Shown one piece after another: positions 47,566 to 60,741 of a stretch of 64,000 bases of DNA (position 1 is the stretch's first letter; every line of letters begins with the position of its first letter). This DNA comes from Rhyzopertha dominica (taxonomy: Eukaryota; Arthropoda; Insecta; Coleoptera; Bostrichidae). The position numbers were made by a program, and so were the translations under genes. The notes under the pieces were generated by a model, which worked only from the letters and a program-made list of their open reading frames with translations, was not told where the DNA came from and did not search any database. The stretch covers positions 36,761,786-36,825,785 of the forward strand of contig QCXZ01000041.1 of NCBI GenBank assembly GCA_025024175.1, written 5' to 3'.

Positions 47566-49130
47566 TGCACCCTTAGGTTTAACCACAACCACAATTCACC
47601 CAACGCGCATTTCCTAAGTTAATAGTCTAACAGATAAAGTTGTGTTCATTTATTTCTGTACCTTTTAATTTGCTAAAAATTTTATGTATTATTGTACGAA
47701 ACCCTTTCAATTTCAATGGTGCATGTTCACAATATTATGAATATACTTAAGTGTAATGAATAAGTTGACGGTATATTTTTTTATCCTTTTTTAATTGTAG
47801 AATCAGTTAATGATGAAGGCCGAAGCCAATACTGAAGAAAATAAATACTGATATTAAATGAAGTAATTTCTCTACCCTCTGTCTCGCATTATGCTACATA
47901 TTTACAACAATTATCGTTCTACATATATATGTATGAAGTGCCAAAATTTAAGGAAATGCGGTAGACTCACAATAATATTTTGTTATCCAATATAGATCTT
48001 CTCATCAAAGCACAATGTCATTTGCCTATTACGCAGTTTTAAGTTTATGGTTATCGCATGTATGACTCACACATAATTGTTTTTTTATTACTCGTATCAC
48101 CAAAATTTGCTTTCAGTATAATGTAACCCATAGTTTCACTAATTATTATTATTATATTTGACTAGTTCCTGCATAACGTCAAGAATATGCACGGCTCTGG
48201 TGTAGATGCGACCACTACTTACCTGCGTAGTAAGGGGTGACGACTATTAATATGTATTTTTCTTCCCTGTCGACTAAGTACGCTATCTTCATATCCATGT
48301 GGCAGTTGGCTTCAAAAGGTCCCCCGAAGTTTTACACATAACCTCAAGTATCGTCCAGCACAAGGTACAACTTTAGTGTTGACCTGTTAAGGTATTTAAT
48401 CTTTAATCCCTTAAACGACATGGTCAATAGAGGAAATCCTTTTGTCGGTCAAAACTCACGCCGTATTTAGTTTTTGGCGCTATCCTGCCTTATATTACCC
48501 TTGCCCCGATCAAAACAGCACTAATCTTCTCTACTACAGGGTTTTTATAAGTGATGAAAATTATGAAAATTATCGATTAAATCAACTTGCCGCCTCTCAG
48601 GAAACAGGACACAATTGTAGCTTTGACAGATACTTGTCATTTGTCAATAGTCCATATCGTGATTGCGACGTTATGATTACATTTGTAAGCCTATTAAATT
48701 TCAGCCTGCCACGATGGTAAAATTCCACAGAAGTACATAGTTACCTAGAAGTTTAAAGCAATGTAATAAATGATCCTCATGCATGTGGGGCCAGACATAT
48801 GTGCAGTAAAGATTATATGGAAACATCATAACAAACAGCATGACTTGCCGCACATTTCGCCAATTCCTATTCTTTGGTCACACTTGCGAGTTACTGTGCA
48901 GACTCGATTCCCTACAAACGAGCAACATAGCGACTTAGTGATCGTTACAAATGTTTCTCGCGCATGCTGTAAGATTTAACCGGCTAGATTAAATATAGAT
49001 GTTTGCGTAAAATTTACAGTTAGGGTCTATACCGAGTGGCAGTGACGTTAGCTGCACTATAGAGTATTCTAGCGGAAATTTCATAACCTAGAAATTATAA
49101 GCAGTTATATCGTGTAGATAGTACAAGCAA
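47566..49130. other. Non-coding stretch
   Basis: No gene is supported. A 92-codon frame at 48442-48720 has no recognised domain. Confidence 0.4.
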
Positions 49131-49250
49131 ATTATTGTTACAGCTTACCTTTAAAAGGAAAATAGAACCACAAATTGTTAAAAAATCTTTATAAAGCCAT
49201 CAATTTCGTGGCTATAACTTGATCCGTAACCTTCAGTACAGTATATAGTG
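49131..49250 (+). repeat. Dispersed repeat D, copy 1
   Basis: It aligns with 56380-56500 in the same orientation. Shared words are CTTACCTTT, AGAACC and CCGTAACC. By eye the identity is about 70%. The family is unknown. Confidence 0.5.
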
Positions 49251-50859
49251 CTTCACTTTCTTAACACATGCACGATACAGTCATAAAGTCCACTGCCCTG
49301 TTCAGATCAAATAATGACTGGAATAATTCAGTTAACTATAATGTTTTGTCCCAAATTTTAAAATAATACAATGGCGAATAATGAGATCAAATTGTAGATT
49401 AGAGTCTAAGCTTGCAGCCAACAATCGACCCTCTTGTAGCGCAGTGTATGTCAATCGCTCCCACATGTGGGCCACCATTCCCACCTTGTAACCATCCGCA
49501 ATGTGTTGTAGCTTGCTTGGCAGTATGTGTAACGTGGAATTGCCGTGTAATAAATTTGATACCCGGAGACAACGTCACTACAAAACCGAAACCCCGCCAA
49601 ATCCTAATATCTTAGCTGTCTGGTACGTTTTCGAGGGAGTCTGTGTCAGGATGCCACGTAACAATGCCGCGGCGGCGGCGGCGCCTTTCCCCCCGCCGTA
49701 CCATGATTTATAAGCACCGTTTACATTCGTCGCACAATCAACAACAAGCGACATTTTAGCACAAGTGAAGTATCAGGTTGTAAATGTCGTGACACGGGAG
49801 GCTAATTTGTAACGTCGTTCAGTGATTTAGGCATGCAAAACATACGACTAAAGGACAATCAATCATGTGGCAGCATTGGCGAACGACGCAGAATATGAAG
49901 GTAATTGCAGAGCCCATTACAAACGGAACGATTACGGCGACAATGTTGCCAAATATTTGTACGAATATCAAACGTGTATGATAATATTTCTTTTACTTTC
50001 GTAAATTTAGGAATTGATAAAGGGAAATGGTGCCGTGTGTATAACAGCATAAGGTCCGGCAACTTAAATGCTTGAGTATAAGGTTTATTTTTTTTTGTAA
50101 ATTCTCTTTTGTCATGCCAATAGCATTTGAAAATTTTATTAATGCATAACGTTCTCTGTACCTACATACATTATAGTTATAGTACCAGAAATAAAACCAG
50201 GTGATCTAGATGTGCACCTTAGCGTGTTATCCACTACACTACCGAAGCTGTGGTTCGATTTTAGGCCAAAGGAATTGCAATGCAAACCCTGTGCAGCTCA
50301 GTCATCCTGATAAAATGGTAGTCAAAGGAAATATTCTTTAAAAATATCTGGTAGTGTTTTCTCAAAATCGAAAAACGTAGGTAGACGGGGCAGTTTTATA
50401 CAGATAGGAATGTTGAAAATTAACTACAATGTGTAAGATACAGCGAAAAGCCGCCCTCTGTGACCTGTATTTATATTTAAGGCAACTATAAAAACATTTC
50501 TTTTTCATATTAAAAAAAATAGGTTTGTGTTTGTCTTCCCCTCCTAGTGTTCCCAGCGTAAAACTCTTAATTTGTACGATCGATTTATCTATCGAACTGA
50601 GGTTGACGTAATAGATGTTGCTCGATATTTTTGTAGGTTTTTTTTTAGAACTAGAACAAAAACTCTTGCTTTTCCGTCTACATGGTTAAGGAATTTGTGC
50701 TCGCTACGAGTTTTATGGATATTGCGAATAATTTTGCTCGACAATTTTCAAGATTCTTTTCTCTTAGCAAAAAGAAAGCAGGCAGTTCTTCATCCACTTC
50801 AAACTGCATACTCATTGCTTGCGATCTGAAAAAGAATTGATACTTTCTATTCTGTTGTC
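49251..50859. other. Non-coding stretch
   Basis: No gene is supported. A GCG-repeat patch lies at 49668-49684. A tRNA-like GTGGTTCGATT word lies near 50251 without a foldable body. Confidence 0.4.
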
Positions 50860-51165
50860 GATTTCTCGTTACCACAAAGAGATTTGGACCGTACCGCTGG
50901 CCGCAGTGTGCCACTGAGTTTAAATAAATGCAGAACCATCCGCTTTAACCAACTAAATTTGCCTTCTGAGCCAATTTACTCTACCTCTGTCATCAGACTA
51001 CTATCAGTGAAGTCTGTTAGGGATCCTGTACTAGCCTTCGGTACAAGATTGAGCTTCCTGCAGCATTATAAGGCTGTCACTTTCAAAGCAAGTAAAATGT
51101 TTGTTTTGTTCTACGGCAGTGTAAGGATTTCAGAAATGTCTAAGCTATCAGTATTCTGTTGGTAG
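50860..51165 (+). pseudogene. LINE reverse transcriptase fragment (thumb region)
   Basis: The frame ending at 51165 reads like the part of a Jockey-type RT that follows the YADD box: LSLNKCRTIRFN (LN..KC..I.F) and then LSFLQHYKAVTFKASKMF, where relatives carry L.F..HY....KA. The usual DLGV before it is changed (RDPVLAF). Neither the catalytic core nor the 3' end is present. It is a short, orphan fragment. Confidence 0.6.
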
Positions 51166-51199
51166 GTATACTTGCAAGTAACGATCTATGAGACTGACT

Positions 51200-51310
51200 T
51201 ATGCAGAGGGTTTTACAGCTTGATGGTCGGCCGTCGTAAACTATTGTATTGTAAATGAGGGTTTTTACAACCTTATGGCAGGCCGTCATAATCTATTGGG
51301 ATTAGTAGCA
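51200..51310. repeat. Short tandem duplication
   Basis: GAGGGTTTTACAGCTTGATG and GAGGGTTTTTACAACCTTAT start two diverged units about 55 bp apart. Each is followed by GGC(A/C)GGCCGTC or a close variant. Confidence 0.45.
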
Positions 51311-51725
51311 CGCTTCAAAGTTCCTAAATTGGCGGTATTAAAAAAACCCTTGTTGGCTAAAATTTTAACTTTTCACTATAAATTTTTAAAATTTATTGGT
51401 TGTGATAATTTAGCAATCAATAATACATAGAAGATTTTATAACAAATTTTATTTAATGCAGACCTGATGCTAACTGGCGCGATCCGCCACCTATTTTTGT
51501 GATACTTTATTGGGTTTAAGTTTTCCGATGTATAAAATAAAAGCCTTTGCACATCATAACGAATTTATACAAATTTAATATAAAAAATTATAAAATTAGT
51601 AAGTAGAAAAGTATTTACAATTGTTAGAAAAAAAATACAATAGTGCACAATAAAATTTACACACGCTATCGATTATGTTCATTACAACTTAATAAGTACA
51701 TTACAAGAATGTCACAATTTAAAAA

Positions 51726-52330
51726 AATTACTCACTATCACTTTCACTGCTAAAATCACGATTAATTTCGCACTGTATTTCTCCATGCATCGACACTTGT
51801 TATTTCAGCTTCGTGTCTAATTTTTAGCAGGATTTTATTGCTGAATTTTCCACCGGTGTTCCCTCGTCGAATTCTTTGTTTCAACTGCCCCCATATAATT
51901 TCAATGGGGTTTAAAATGCAATGATATGGGGGTAATCGTAGAATGGTGTGTCCACATTCAGAAGCGAGATCTCAATTTTAAATTTCTTCGATTTTTTTTG
52001 TGCCTAGAACTTCCAACAACTGTTTTTTGGTATAGCCCTCTTTGAAATACAAATCTTCTTTTCTTAAAAACTCTTGAATGGTTGCCTTATTAGTTGTTGT
52101 TATTTCAAAGTTTATCCAGCTGCTCCGAATAGTAACTAGCGTTGTCCATTACTATGACGCTGTTTGGTGGCAATTTGGGCAATAAAATGTTCTTAAACCA
52201 ATTTTCAAACACTTACGCATTCATATCAGAATGATAATCGGCGCTTGCTTCTTTTAAGATTTTGCATCCACTATATAGGGCTCCAGGTACGAAAACATTT
52301 TCACCTCAACCTGCGGATCTCATTTAATTA
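51726..52330 (-). pseudogene. Decayed IS630/Tc1-like DDE transposase
   Basis: On the minus strand pieces of a DDE endonuclease appear. From about 52250 down they read KILKEASADYHSDMN, then NSVIVMDNASYYSE (about 52140, second catalytic Asp), then TILRLPPYHCILNPIE (about 51945-51900, catalytic Glu in NPIE) and a C-terminal WGQLKQRIRRGN. Stops and frame changes break it at several points, and the N-terminal half with the first Asp was not found. Many insect genomes hold large families of this protein. An AATAAA-rich stretch downstream could be its 3' end. Confidence 0.75.
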
Positions 52331-53135
52331 GGAAAGAATACGATTGAGTCTTACTATTAGATGAGATATATTTGTAGTTCCAATAATATTTTTTTAATAC
52401 CATATAATGCTCATTGATTTATGTGTACGGAAAAATTCTAAAAAAGCTTAAACACAATTATTGGATACGATCAACTCGCCGAACCCGCCTGTTATTTACG
52501 ACAGCTTCAGGTAATATTTGTAAACCATTGTGAGCGGTAATCGGCTGTTCGTATAATGAGACACATAGATTGCTGCTTGCAAGTATATTATGCATTAGGT
52601 GCTTCGGACCTTGTTTATCCCTTTCTTCGTGAAAAAACTCAACGCAGATTTCTTCGATTCGTGCTTTTCAACTTTTGCTTGATTTGATTTTAAATACTGA
52701 ATTGAAATTGATAAGGTTACAAAACAAGTTGCAGCAAAGATGACAAAACGAGTTTCAAATACTCGAAAGGTGTGGGGTTACGAGCCATGCCTGTACTGAT
52801 ATGGGTTAGTTCGTCTACAATCATGTATAGTCGTGTTACTTGCTATATTAATCAATGTGATTTCGATCCTATTCATCCTGAATGACAGTAAACACTTAAA
52901 ATAGTATAAAATAGAGTTATAAGCGATTTAATGACAGTTTTAGCGGTAACCGTCTATAAAGACATAGCTATTATTGTAAATAGATAAAGGTACCAACTTA
53001 AGCGCTAAAGGTAACTCCGTTGGAAAACTTAATCTCGCTACCAAACCGAACTTTCTGAACCAATTTTATTATTCGTGCAAAACAACGCAACATAAGTAAT
53101 ACCAAGGTAATTAGGGATCAGTGATGGTCTTTTAG
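52331..53135. other. Non-coding stretch
   Basis: No gene seen. Part may be the lost 5' half of the DDE element, but I find no readable protein. Confidence 0.35.
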
Positions 53136-53136
53136 C

Positions 53137-53500
53137 TGTTAAGGTAAAACGACCAGCTATAAGCTGAATAACCCTATATTTGCGAAATCAAACCCCAAAG
53201 TACCCCTAATTGGAGTTAATAAAAGGATGGCTACCGTACAAATTCATACCGCAAAAACCTTCGAATAAGTATATTATTTGAGCAAAAGGGTATAAATAGC
53301 ACAAGACTTCGTCCCTAAAAACCAACTACTGTCTGATGTTAGCTCTACATCATTATCATAGCTGTAGGCCTTTCGTTCTGGCAACCCTGCAAAAACCGAT
53401 TTACTTTAAGTAGGCTGTCGCGTGAGCGTCGCGCTACCTGGTGTGTTATTGAATAAACATCCGATACATTAAAGAACTGCCAACGTTACCGCAGGCACAA
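53137..53500 (+). repeat. Possible LTR fragment
   Basis: It begins TGTTAAGG, with a TATAAATAGCAC box at about 53291 and TTGAATAAACATCC about 150 bp later, as in the U3-R-U5 layout of a Gypsy-type LTR. No second copy, primer site or duplication was found. This is a weak call. Confidence 0.25.
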
Positions 53501-53949
53501 GAGATCCGCCTGAAGATAGTCCGATCGACGGCTGATAGTGTAATCGGGATATTAATTACATCGAGTCTGGTTGATTTACAGGCGATTTTAGAATCAACCG
53601 GTGTACTTGGGAAAATGCAATACCGCCATCAAAGACTTCCTCCCGCAACATGTGGATTGTGGATTTAACAGGTTGGGTGACTTATTAGCATTAATTTTTC
53701 CACGGTTTGGCTTGTCGACCGTAACACGTAACACTTGCAGATTGTACTACAAAGTAAAGTGAATAATCAGTTTTGCTCAAATATAAAAGAAATTTTTACT
53801 GGAAAAATGGTCTACTGACTCATGCTTTCTCGAATACAGAGTATACGGAAATTGTACAGTAAAAATGAGATCAAGCAGTTTAATTCAATTAAAAAATAGA
53901 TTTTAATTTACAAACTTTTTAAATTGGGCTAAAAGTATAAAATAATTTA

Positions 53950-55260
53950 TACCATTCCCATTCAGATTTATAACCCCATGCAAATTCCTAACTCCATACA
54001 GATTGTTCAGAAAATGTAGGAGTAATGTCAACAGCACGCGATGTTTAACTGATGTTTTTGAAATTTGTTTTTCTAGGTGAATTCCTGCCCCGTGTTTTTG
54101 ATATAGCCAGCATGGGAGCAGCTTACATGATCAGTGGTCCAATGATAGTGTAAATAAGTTTTTTGCTGTTTTGATTTAATCTGCTGCTTTTATTTAGAAA
54201 TGGATATAATGTTCTAAGACAACTGCTGAATTTTGAGATTACTTTCTGATCGTGCATGTCAAATTTCAGAGCGAAGTATAGCCTGAGACATAGATATTTT
54301 ATTGTTTTGGTTGGTTCTATTGTTTTACTTGCAACATGCAGTTGTTGTGTAGATATAGTGTTGGCGAATTTTATTGTAAAGGTTAGTCTAGTCTTTTCGC
54401 CCTTTAGTTTGATTTTCCAACCTTTACATTAATTTTGAAATTTGTTTATATGAATTTGTCTTAGTAGCGTTGCTGCTTGTATATAATACTAGCGCGAATA
54501 TGGAGCCACGCCATCAGCATACATTGCAATTTCGATTGTTTCAAAAGTTAGGATTTCGCTTATAAAGCAAGTATGCAGCCTTGCGGTACTCCTGCTTTTG
54601 TGGGCTGTTTTTTCGAAATGTCGTTTTCTATTTTTACTTGTACTATTCTTTCTGTTAGATATGAGTATATTAATTTAGTCAGGTGTATTGGTACTGTTAG
54701 TTTTGTCATTTTATATAAAGTCAGTTTATCTATCCATACAGTGTTAAATGCTTTTTGGATGTCCAGTAAAGCCCTGACTGAAAATTTTTCTTTGTAAAAA
54801 TTTTGAATAGCGTCCGTTAATGTCCTGATTAGTTGTAGTTCTGTCCATGACTGAATACTAATTATTCATTTTTGATTATTTTGTTCGTTTCGTTATATTC
54901 TGCCAGTCTTTTGTGTTATTATTTCTGTTAATTTTACCAAGGTGTTTAGTAGAGCTCAATGGGTTATATCTGTCTTTGTCCTTTGTTGTAGATGGGAACG
55001 ACAATGGTATTTCCAGGATTCTGGAAATTATTATAATTTTAAAGTAGCATTAATGATGTACAATATTTGCAGAATTGTCTTTTTTGAGAGATATATCGTG
55101 CGTTGTTTGTATCATGGGTGCAATCGTGTCATCTATGTTTTGTTCAATGTTAGTATGTGCGTCATTGCTTTGAATTTTCACATAATTAATAGCCAAATAT
55201 TTGCATTTTCTCTGTTTGTCATGTAATCTTGTTCGTTTTTTGTCTGTTGACATTTGCTAT
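53950..55260 (-). pseudogene. Decayed LINE reverse transcriptase (Jockey/R1-like)
   Basis: On the minus strand a linker region comes first (about 55250-55050). RT fingers with FPESWKYH follow (about 55020-54990). Then come DIQKAFNTVWIDKL (about 54760), AGVPQGCIL (about 54590) and IEIAMYADGVAPYS (about 54520; the usual second Asp after YAD is Gly). The thumb follows with IKLKGEKTRLTF (about 54400) and TIKYLCLRLYFALKF (about 54290), then a C-terminal part with AAPMLAI (about 54110). Stops and frame changes are frequent. No endonuclease was recognised to the right of 55260. Confidence 0.75.
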
Positions 55261-56379
55261 ATCAAGCGACTGATCGGAAATAACGAATGCAATAGTAATT
55301 CTTCATCTTTTTTTCCCTTCGCTAACTTCACGATATACTTTGTTAATATCTGCGGAAAGGTGTGTTAGTTGTTTTTATTTTCTCTCATAGAATCAATAGA
55401 TGCTTTAAACTCCTATTTCAGCAACTCGAGCATCCAAACCCGCTCTAAATGCAAACTTTTTTGCGTTGATCAGGAATTTTAAGTCTCTGAACACAACCGC
55501 ATTTAAATAAGTTTTGCAAATAATTTTCAATTGGATTTAGTTAACTAAACATCAGTTTTAGGTAGACCACTATTATAACATCTGTGCCCCGGACTAGGGC
55601 AGTTGGTAGCAAATTTGATGGAACTGAAGGTACATCCACAGTCGATACAAGAGTTCAGTGTTATTGGTACGGACTGTATTGCATTAAGTGAGGCGCACAG
55701 CCTGAAGGACCGGTGCAAACCGTTCGTACGAAAAATATGCTTTGGACAGTATAGCCCACGGCGACTGCGACACAATCCGTTAAACCAATATTCAACCCGT
55801 TACGATTAATCTGCGATTCGTTCTTTTCGAACGTATCCCGAAGGCAATTAGAGATGGGATGATTTTGGTGTAGAACTCTTAGAAAGCATGCATACTTGCA
55901 ATACTGTATGCCATTTTTTTTGTTTAGAAAACTAAGTACAGGCAGTTTATAAAATGCACTGAAAACTAAAAGCCTTTTACGAGTTATCGAGACTTGGAAC
56001 AACTTTTAGCTACTTTTGCTTACAGAATCGACCAGCACATTTTTACGACCTATTTTTCAAATTATGATCATCTTGGCTTAATGTAAAAAAAGGAAAGTGA
56101 TGACAAGTCCTTGTCATCAGTCGAATGTCGAATTATTTGATACATTTTAATAATTAATATAAAAAAACGCATGACTGTATATTTTCGTCATATGCTGTAG
56201 TGTTTTTTTGGGAGAAATACAACTTCAAGGTTGCTGAAAATGACACAGTTTCGTATAACTTTTAGATTATTAGATTAAAGAGGTTTTGACTACTAAACCT
56301 GTTAAATTGTATTGTGACTGACTAAAAGATGTTTTCAGCTGCAGTGCAAGGGTGTAGAGGTTACCACAAGCCTACCCTA
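55261..56379. other. Non-coding stretch
   Basis: Overlapping open frames on both strands at 55545-56002 show no domain that I know. They could be remains of a LINE first reading frame, but I cannot support that. Confidence 0.3.
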
Positions 56380-56500
56380 CCAATTATTGTTATTACTTAC
56401 CTTTGAAAGGAGAAGAGAACCGTAAATTTTAGATATTTTTTTATAAAATCAATTTCATGGCTAAAAGTTGGCCCGTAACCGTCAGTAAAATATACGTATA
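56380..56500 (+). repeat. Dispersed repeat D, copy 2
   Basis: This is the partner of 49131-49250 in the same orientation. Confidence 0.5.
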
Positions 56501-57734
56501 TTGTGGTTATTATAGCTTGGAAGCTTTTACAAAGAGCCGTAAAATCAAATTGAACTAAGCCTCAAAATTGCTACTTTTATTTCAAATTGCGTAAATACCG
56601 CTATAGCGCGGTAGATTTTGCCCCAGAAATTAAATGTTGTTATAGATTAGATTAGCTTCGTACTTTGCCTAATTACAATTATTAATTAAATATGTGTTTA
56701 GAAATTGTGAGTTAAAGGGACTGCATTTTAAGGGAAGTTTGACAAGGTACTTATGCAATTCACATAAAATTTCGCAATGTAGAGACATAATATGGGATGA
56801 TATCTTTGCAAAAAAATGATTGCAGCAGATATTGCGCTTTTGGGCGGCGTAGTTTGTAACCAAAAATGCTTAGAGTCTAGCAGTATTTTTGCTGGGCAGA
56901 TCCCTGGCGGAGGTTCAGGCGATCACACCGGCAACGCTCTCATGAGATCGGTGATGTAATGGAGTAGTTCCTTTCAAGTAAAACTCGATAACAAATAGAT
57001 TTAAAATATCTTTCGTGTAGTATTAAGTACAACGACCAATTGCTTTTTAATTATCTGCAATATTTATGATACGTATAAGCATAAAGGGCCCAAGGCAGTG
57101 ACAATTTTATGGTTCTAAATATATACTTTAGATCAAGTGTACAGTAAGGAAAGGGCAATTACATGCTCAGCAATATCAAGATTCCGAATCTAGTGTGAAA
57201 TATTATTTCTACATTAAAATATCACGAAATTAGCCCACTAAATAAGGAGTGCTTTGAGCAATTCATCGATTCCACGACTCGAGCTTCGTCCCTATTTTGA
57301 CTCATCGCGCATCGATTGTCGATGTCGGTGCTCAATTTTTTTGATTACATAAAAACAGAATTATTACCTAAAGGGCAGTGCTTGGGGCAATTATTTTTAC
57401 CCTTCTACTGGTATTTTTTTAATTCTTTTAGCCAAATGCATCGCACGCTTCGTAGATAGATACGCCATCCTCTACAATACTTATAACACTACATAAATAG
57501 GACCAGTTTTCTACGTAACAAAGATAATGAAATGAAATGAAAACAAGGGTTACTGTAGTTAAAGTAAATAAGCAATTACTGTCACACGCATATTGCAGAA
57601 TCACAGCGGTTTGGCACATATGCAATAAAAAATAAATTAACCTCTTAAGATTTCAAATACTGTCAGTGCTAAATCTGCAAATGCAAGTTCAGTAATCCAT
57701 TTCTTCATTTGAGAGGGTTGATCAGGACATCAGA
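56501..57734. other. Non-coding stretch
   Basis: No gene seen. Confidence 0.4.
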
Positions 57735-57812
57735 TCCAAGCTTGAACTTTATTACAGTCGCTAACGTTTCGCCACTTCTTGTGGCTTTATCAAGGCTAGT
57801 AATGTTTCCATT
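57735..57812 (-). other. Degenerate hammerhead-like motif
   Basis: On the minus strand TTGATAA (CUGANGA with two changes) is followed by a perfect helix, GCCAC-AAGAA-GTGGC, then GAAA and a CG-TTAG-CG helix III. The expected U before the cut is A. An outer ATTAC/GTAAT pair could form helix I. With three core changes it is unlikely to cut, but the layout matches the motif found in arthropod repeats. Confidence 0.3.
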
Positions 57813-59455
57813 CGTGCATGTAGCTTACTCTAAGGGAAACCAATTTGTATGGATCGAGATAGACAGTAATCCATATTACATTTTGCCCGGTTCCTAGAAT
57901 TGTGTTACAATTATTTTCAGTTACCTTACGTCCATTAGCGGAGTGCACTCAGACTCGTTAAATTTTGCTTGGACGCAAATGGTGCATTTTCGCCGCCAGG
58001 GATGTAAAATTGGTAACAATTCGCGAGTTTCGCAGTTCTAAATTTAAAAACAATTCGCCGGGATTGCAGCCGGGATGTTGGAATCTCTATCTATGGGGTA
58101 ATTAAAAAAAAACTACTGAATGTGCAATTCAATTACGCAATAAATGCTTTTATTAAATTTGTACATTCCGTTACATGAATATAAAGTTCCTATAAGCTTT
58201 GCTCTCGCGTGGCCAATTTTATTACGCTGATGAAGGGTACTTGACGCCACTTAAAAAACATAATCTAGTCTCGGTGTAATAAGCGAAACACGGTTATGCT
58301 GTGGTAAATAATTTTTTTTAATTTTAATATCTACAGGTATATTGGTCCCCTTATCATTTCATGTACATAATCCTTTTACCCAGATTAACAGAAAAATCAG
58401 GAAATTTATGCCTAATTTTCTATGAACAATTAGTATCAACCNAATAACTCGTACAAAAATTATATTTAACTGGCACTTACCGAAGGTCATTAAGTTCTTA
58501 TATCAACTGTGTAACTACATAGTATTTGACACATTTAACAGAAATTTTAGAAGCTGCTTATAGCATGGAATAATCTGTAATCGTTGTACTACTGTAGAGT
58601 AGGTTGACCCTTCCGAACGTAGTACAGGTAATAGGAAACAATTACTGTTTAATATTATTATATTAGTCAAAATATTCACAGTTATACACTGCTCTTGCTT
58701 TTTTTTGTTAGGTTTTTGCATAAAAACCGCATGAGTAGTAACTAAGTTGTAGGTCATAACAAGTGGAAATTAACATTAGCGGATGTAATGGAGTGAATAG
58801 TTTTTATTTATAAACTGGTCAAATTCTGATTTGTATCTTCTACGTTAGAAGGCCATGTATACTTCTGAATTTTTTATTTTCAGAATACAACTAATAGAAA
58901 TATTCTACATGGTAGGAACGTAATCTTTCGCGTCTTTTTGGTTTAAGTTGCGTCAGTTTTAGAAACTGCTCTACATGCGTCTTCTCATAACAATACGCCG
59001 TAAAAGCATTCGATCTTGAATTCTCTTGTTCACCACGCAATGTCAATTTCTGAACCAGGGAAAGTTCAATGCGAACTGCAGCACTTACGTATCATTCTGG
59101 CTATAGCGATCATAATAACCGTGATATCGTTGTCTTCATCCGAACCCCAGAGCAACTCTCGAAGCACCAAATTATAAACGCACTGCATGATTTTCTTAGG
59201 TTCAAAGTGTCACAGAAGTGGCAAACTTCTTAGACAACGACTTATGCGAACTATCTTCCAACCCCAGTCTCCTACAAAAATGCCACAAACACTTTCGTCT
59301 CCTAAAAACGAAACAAACCATCTGTTTGGAGGAGATAGTTGGATTCATTACAGTTTACCAAGTGCCTCAAGCTGGAACATCTCGACTATCCTATTTACTA
59401 CTCTTTTTATTTAATACTGATCCACTGTAATGGAATTTCCACAAGAGATTATGAG
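57813..59455. other. Non-coding stretch
   Basis: No gene is supported. One ambiguous base lies at 58442. Confidence 0.4.
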
Positions 59456-60518
59456 CAGTGATGGGCGTTTACGCGTAAATTATAATTTTCTACATTACCC
59501 GCGTAGAAAATGTAGATAAAGCATTTTGGCGTAGATTTTGAGTAGAAAATATGAGACGAGTATATTATGGCTATTGTATATTAAGTGTATTGTGCAAATT
59601 ATTTTGTTCTAATTTCCCTGTTTTATGGGTCAACTCTTAAAAAATTTTAAAGCACTATAGTTTTTTAATATTTATATTACAAATTTGCATAACTTATTTT
59701 AGTAAGTCATCAGAATACCCAAACGGTTTTCTTACTTCTTTCGGACAAAACATGCGTTTCGAAGTCTTTTCTTCTACGAGTATATTAGGTATAATAGGTA
59801 GCATATGAAATAGCCAGTCCTCTTCCGTTTATAGACAAGAAAGATAATAATATCATAGTTTACAGTCATTTAAGAACCCATTGACCGATTGAGGGCTTCC
59901 AAAGCACGCTTGTGCCTTCTGACCCTAACAAATGTATGTCGAAACGAGTTATTGTTGTTTAACGTGGCTCTAGTTATTTTAATTACAACGAAGTAGTATT
60001 TTGTTTAGTTAGGAAGCAACAACCAGTGGAATCGTCCAAAACGAAAAAAACGTTCTCCTATGATCGACTCCAGGTAGTTCCGATCGTGGTCCACGCGTAG
60101 TTCCAACCTACTGACGTTAGTGCACGGCGATCTGCAGCAACTTTGCTGTCCTGTAACTTTTGAACTGTGAGAGTCTACAGCATAGGGCTCCGGATTGGAG
60201 CTCAGAAGGTCATGGGCTATTACCATAACCATACCAAGTTTGGTTGTGATCGGATCAACTCCGTTCCATTGAGTGATGTATATAGTTCTCTTTTTCACGT
60301 ATCTCGCGATACGATCGATGGGAGAACGAAAATAATAATATACAAAATAATACTGTCATTTGAGGCATTTGGAGCTGTTAAAAGTACTATATATTACTAG
60401 TTTGCTGTTTATCTACATAAAGTTATTTTCTACAGTAGACTTTTAAAGTAGAATATTACATAGTTTACGCGTAGATAATGGCGTAATCTACATGGAATAT
60501 TCTACGCGCCCATCACTG
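59456..60518. mobile_element. Non-autonomous hAT element, 1,063 bp
   Basis: The ends are exact 12-bp inverted repeats, CAGTGATGGGCG (59456-59467) and its complement (60507-60518), a classic hAT end. The flanks are an exact 8-bp duplication, ATTATGAG (59448-59455 and 60519-60526). Variants of TCTACGCG/CGCGTAGA crowd the first and last 100 bp, as expected of subterminal transposase sites. No transposase fragment is seen inside. The middle (about 60005-60310) is GC-richer and unlike the ends, and may be captured host sequence. Clean ends suggest a fairly recent insertion. Confidence 0.9.
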
Positions 60519-60741
60519 ATTATGAGTGTAGGTACCTAGCGTCCACATTTTTATTAGGGCACCGTTGCATTTTTAACGAACGTTTTTTTTTTAGGTTTTT
60601 GTTGAAATACACTTTTATTATAGCCTAACAGAATCAAACTTTATCGGAGAAAGTTCAAAATGTCAATTTCATAGGCAACTTGCGTCAGCTTCCACAAAAC
60701 AACCATTTCAAACGACCCTGCAGTGCGTTCATTGTATCATT

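Noticed and set aside
48442..48720. 92-codon frame starting MSVKTHAVFSFW
   Set aside because: No domain, no splice sites of note and no repeat relation; length alone is not enough in 64 kb.
55545..56002. Minus-strand frames with several Cys that might be a LINE zinc-knuckle protein
   Set aside because: The Cys and His spacing does not form a CCHC knuckle, and no adjoining frame supports a first LINE reading frame.
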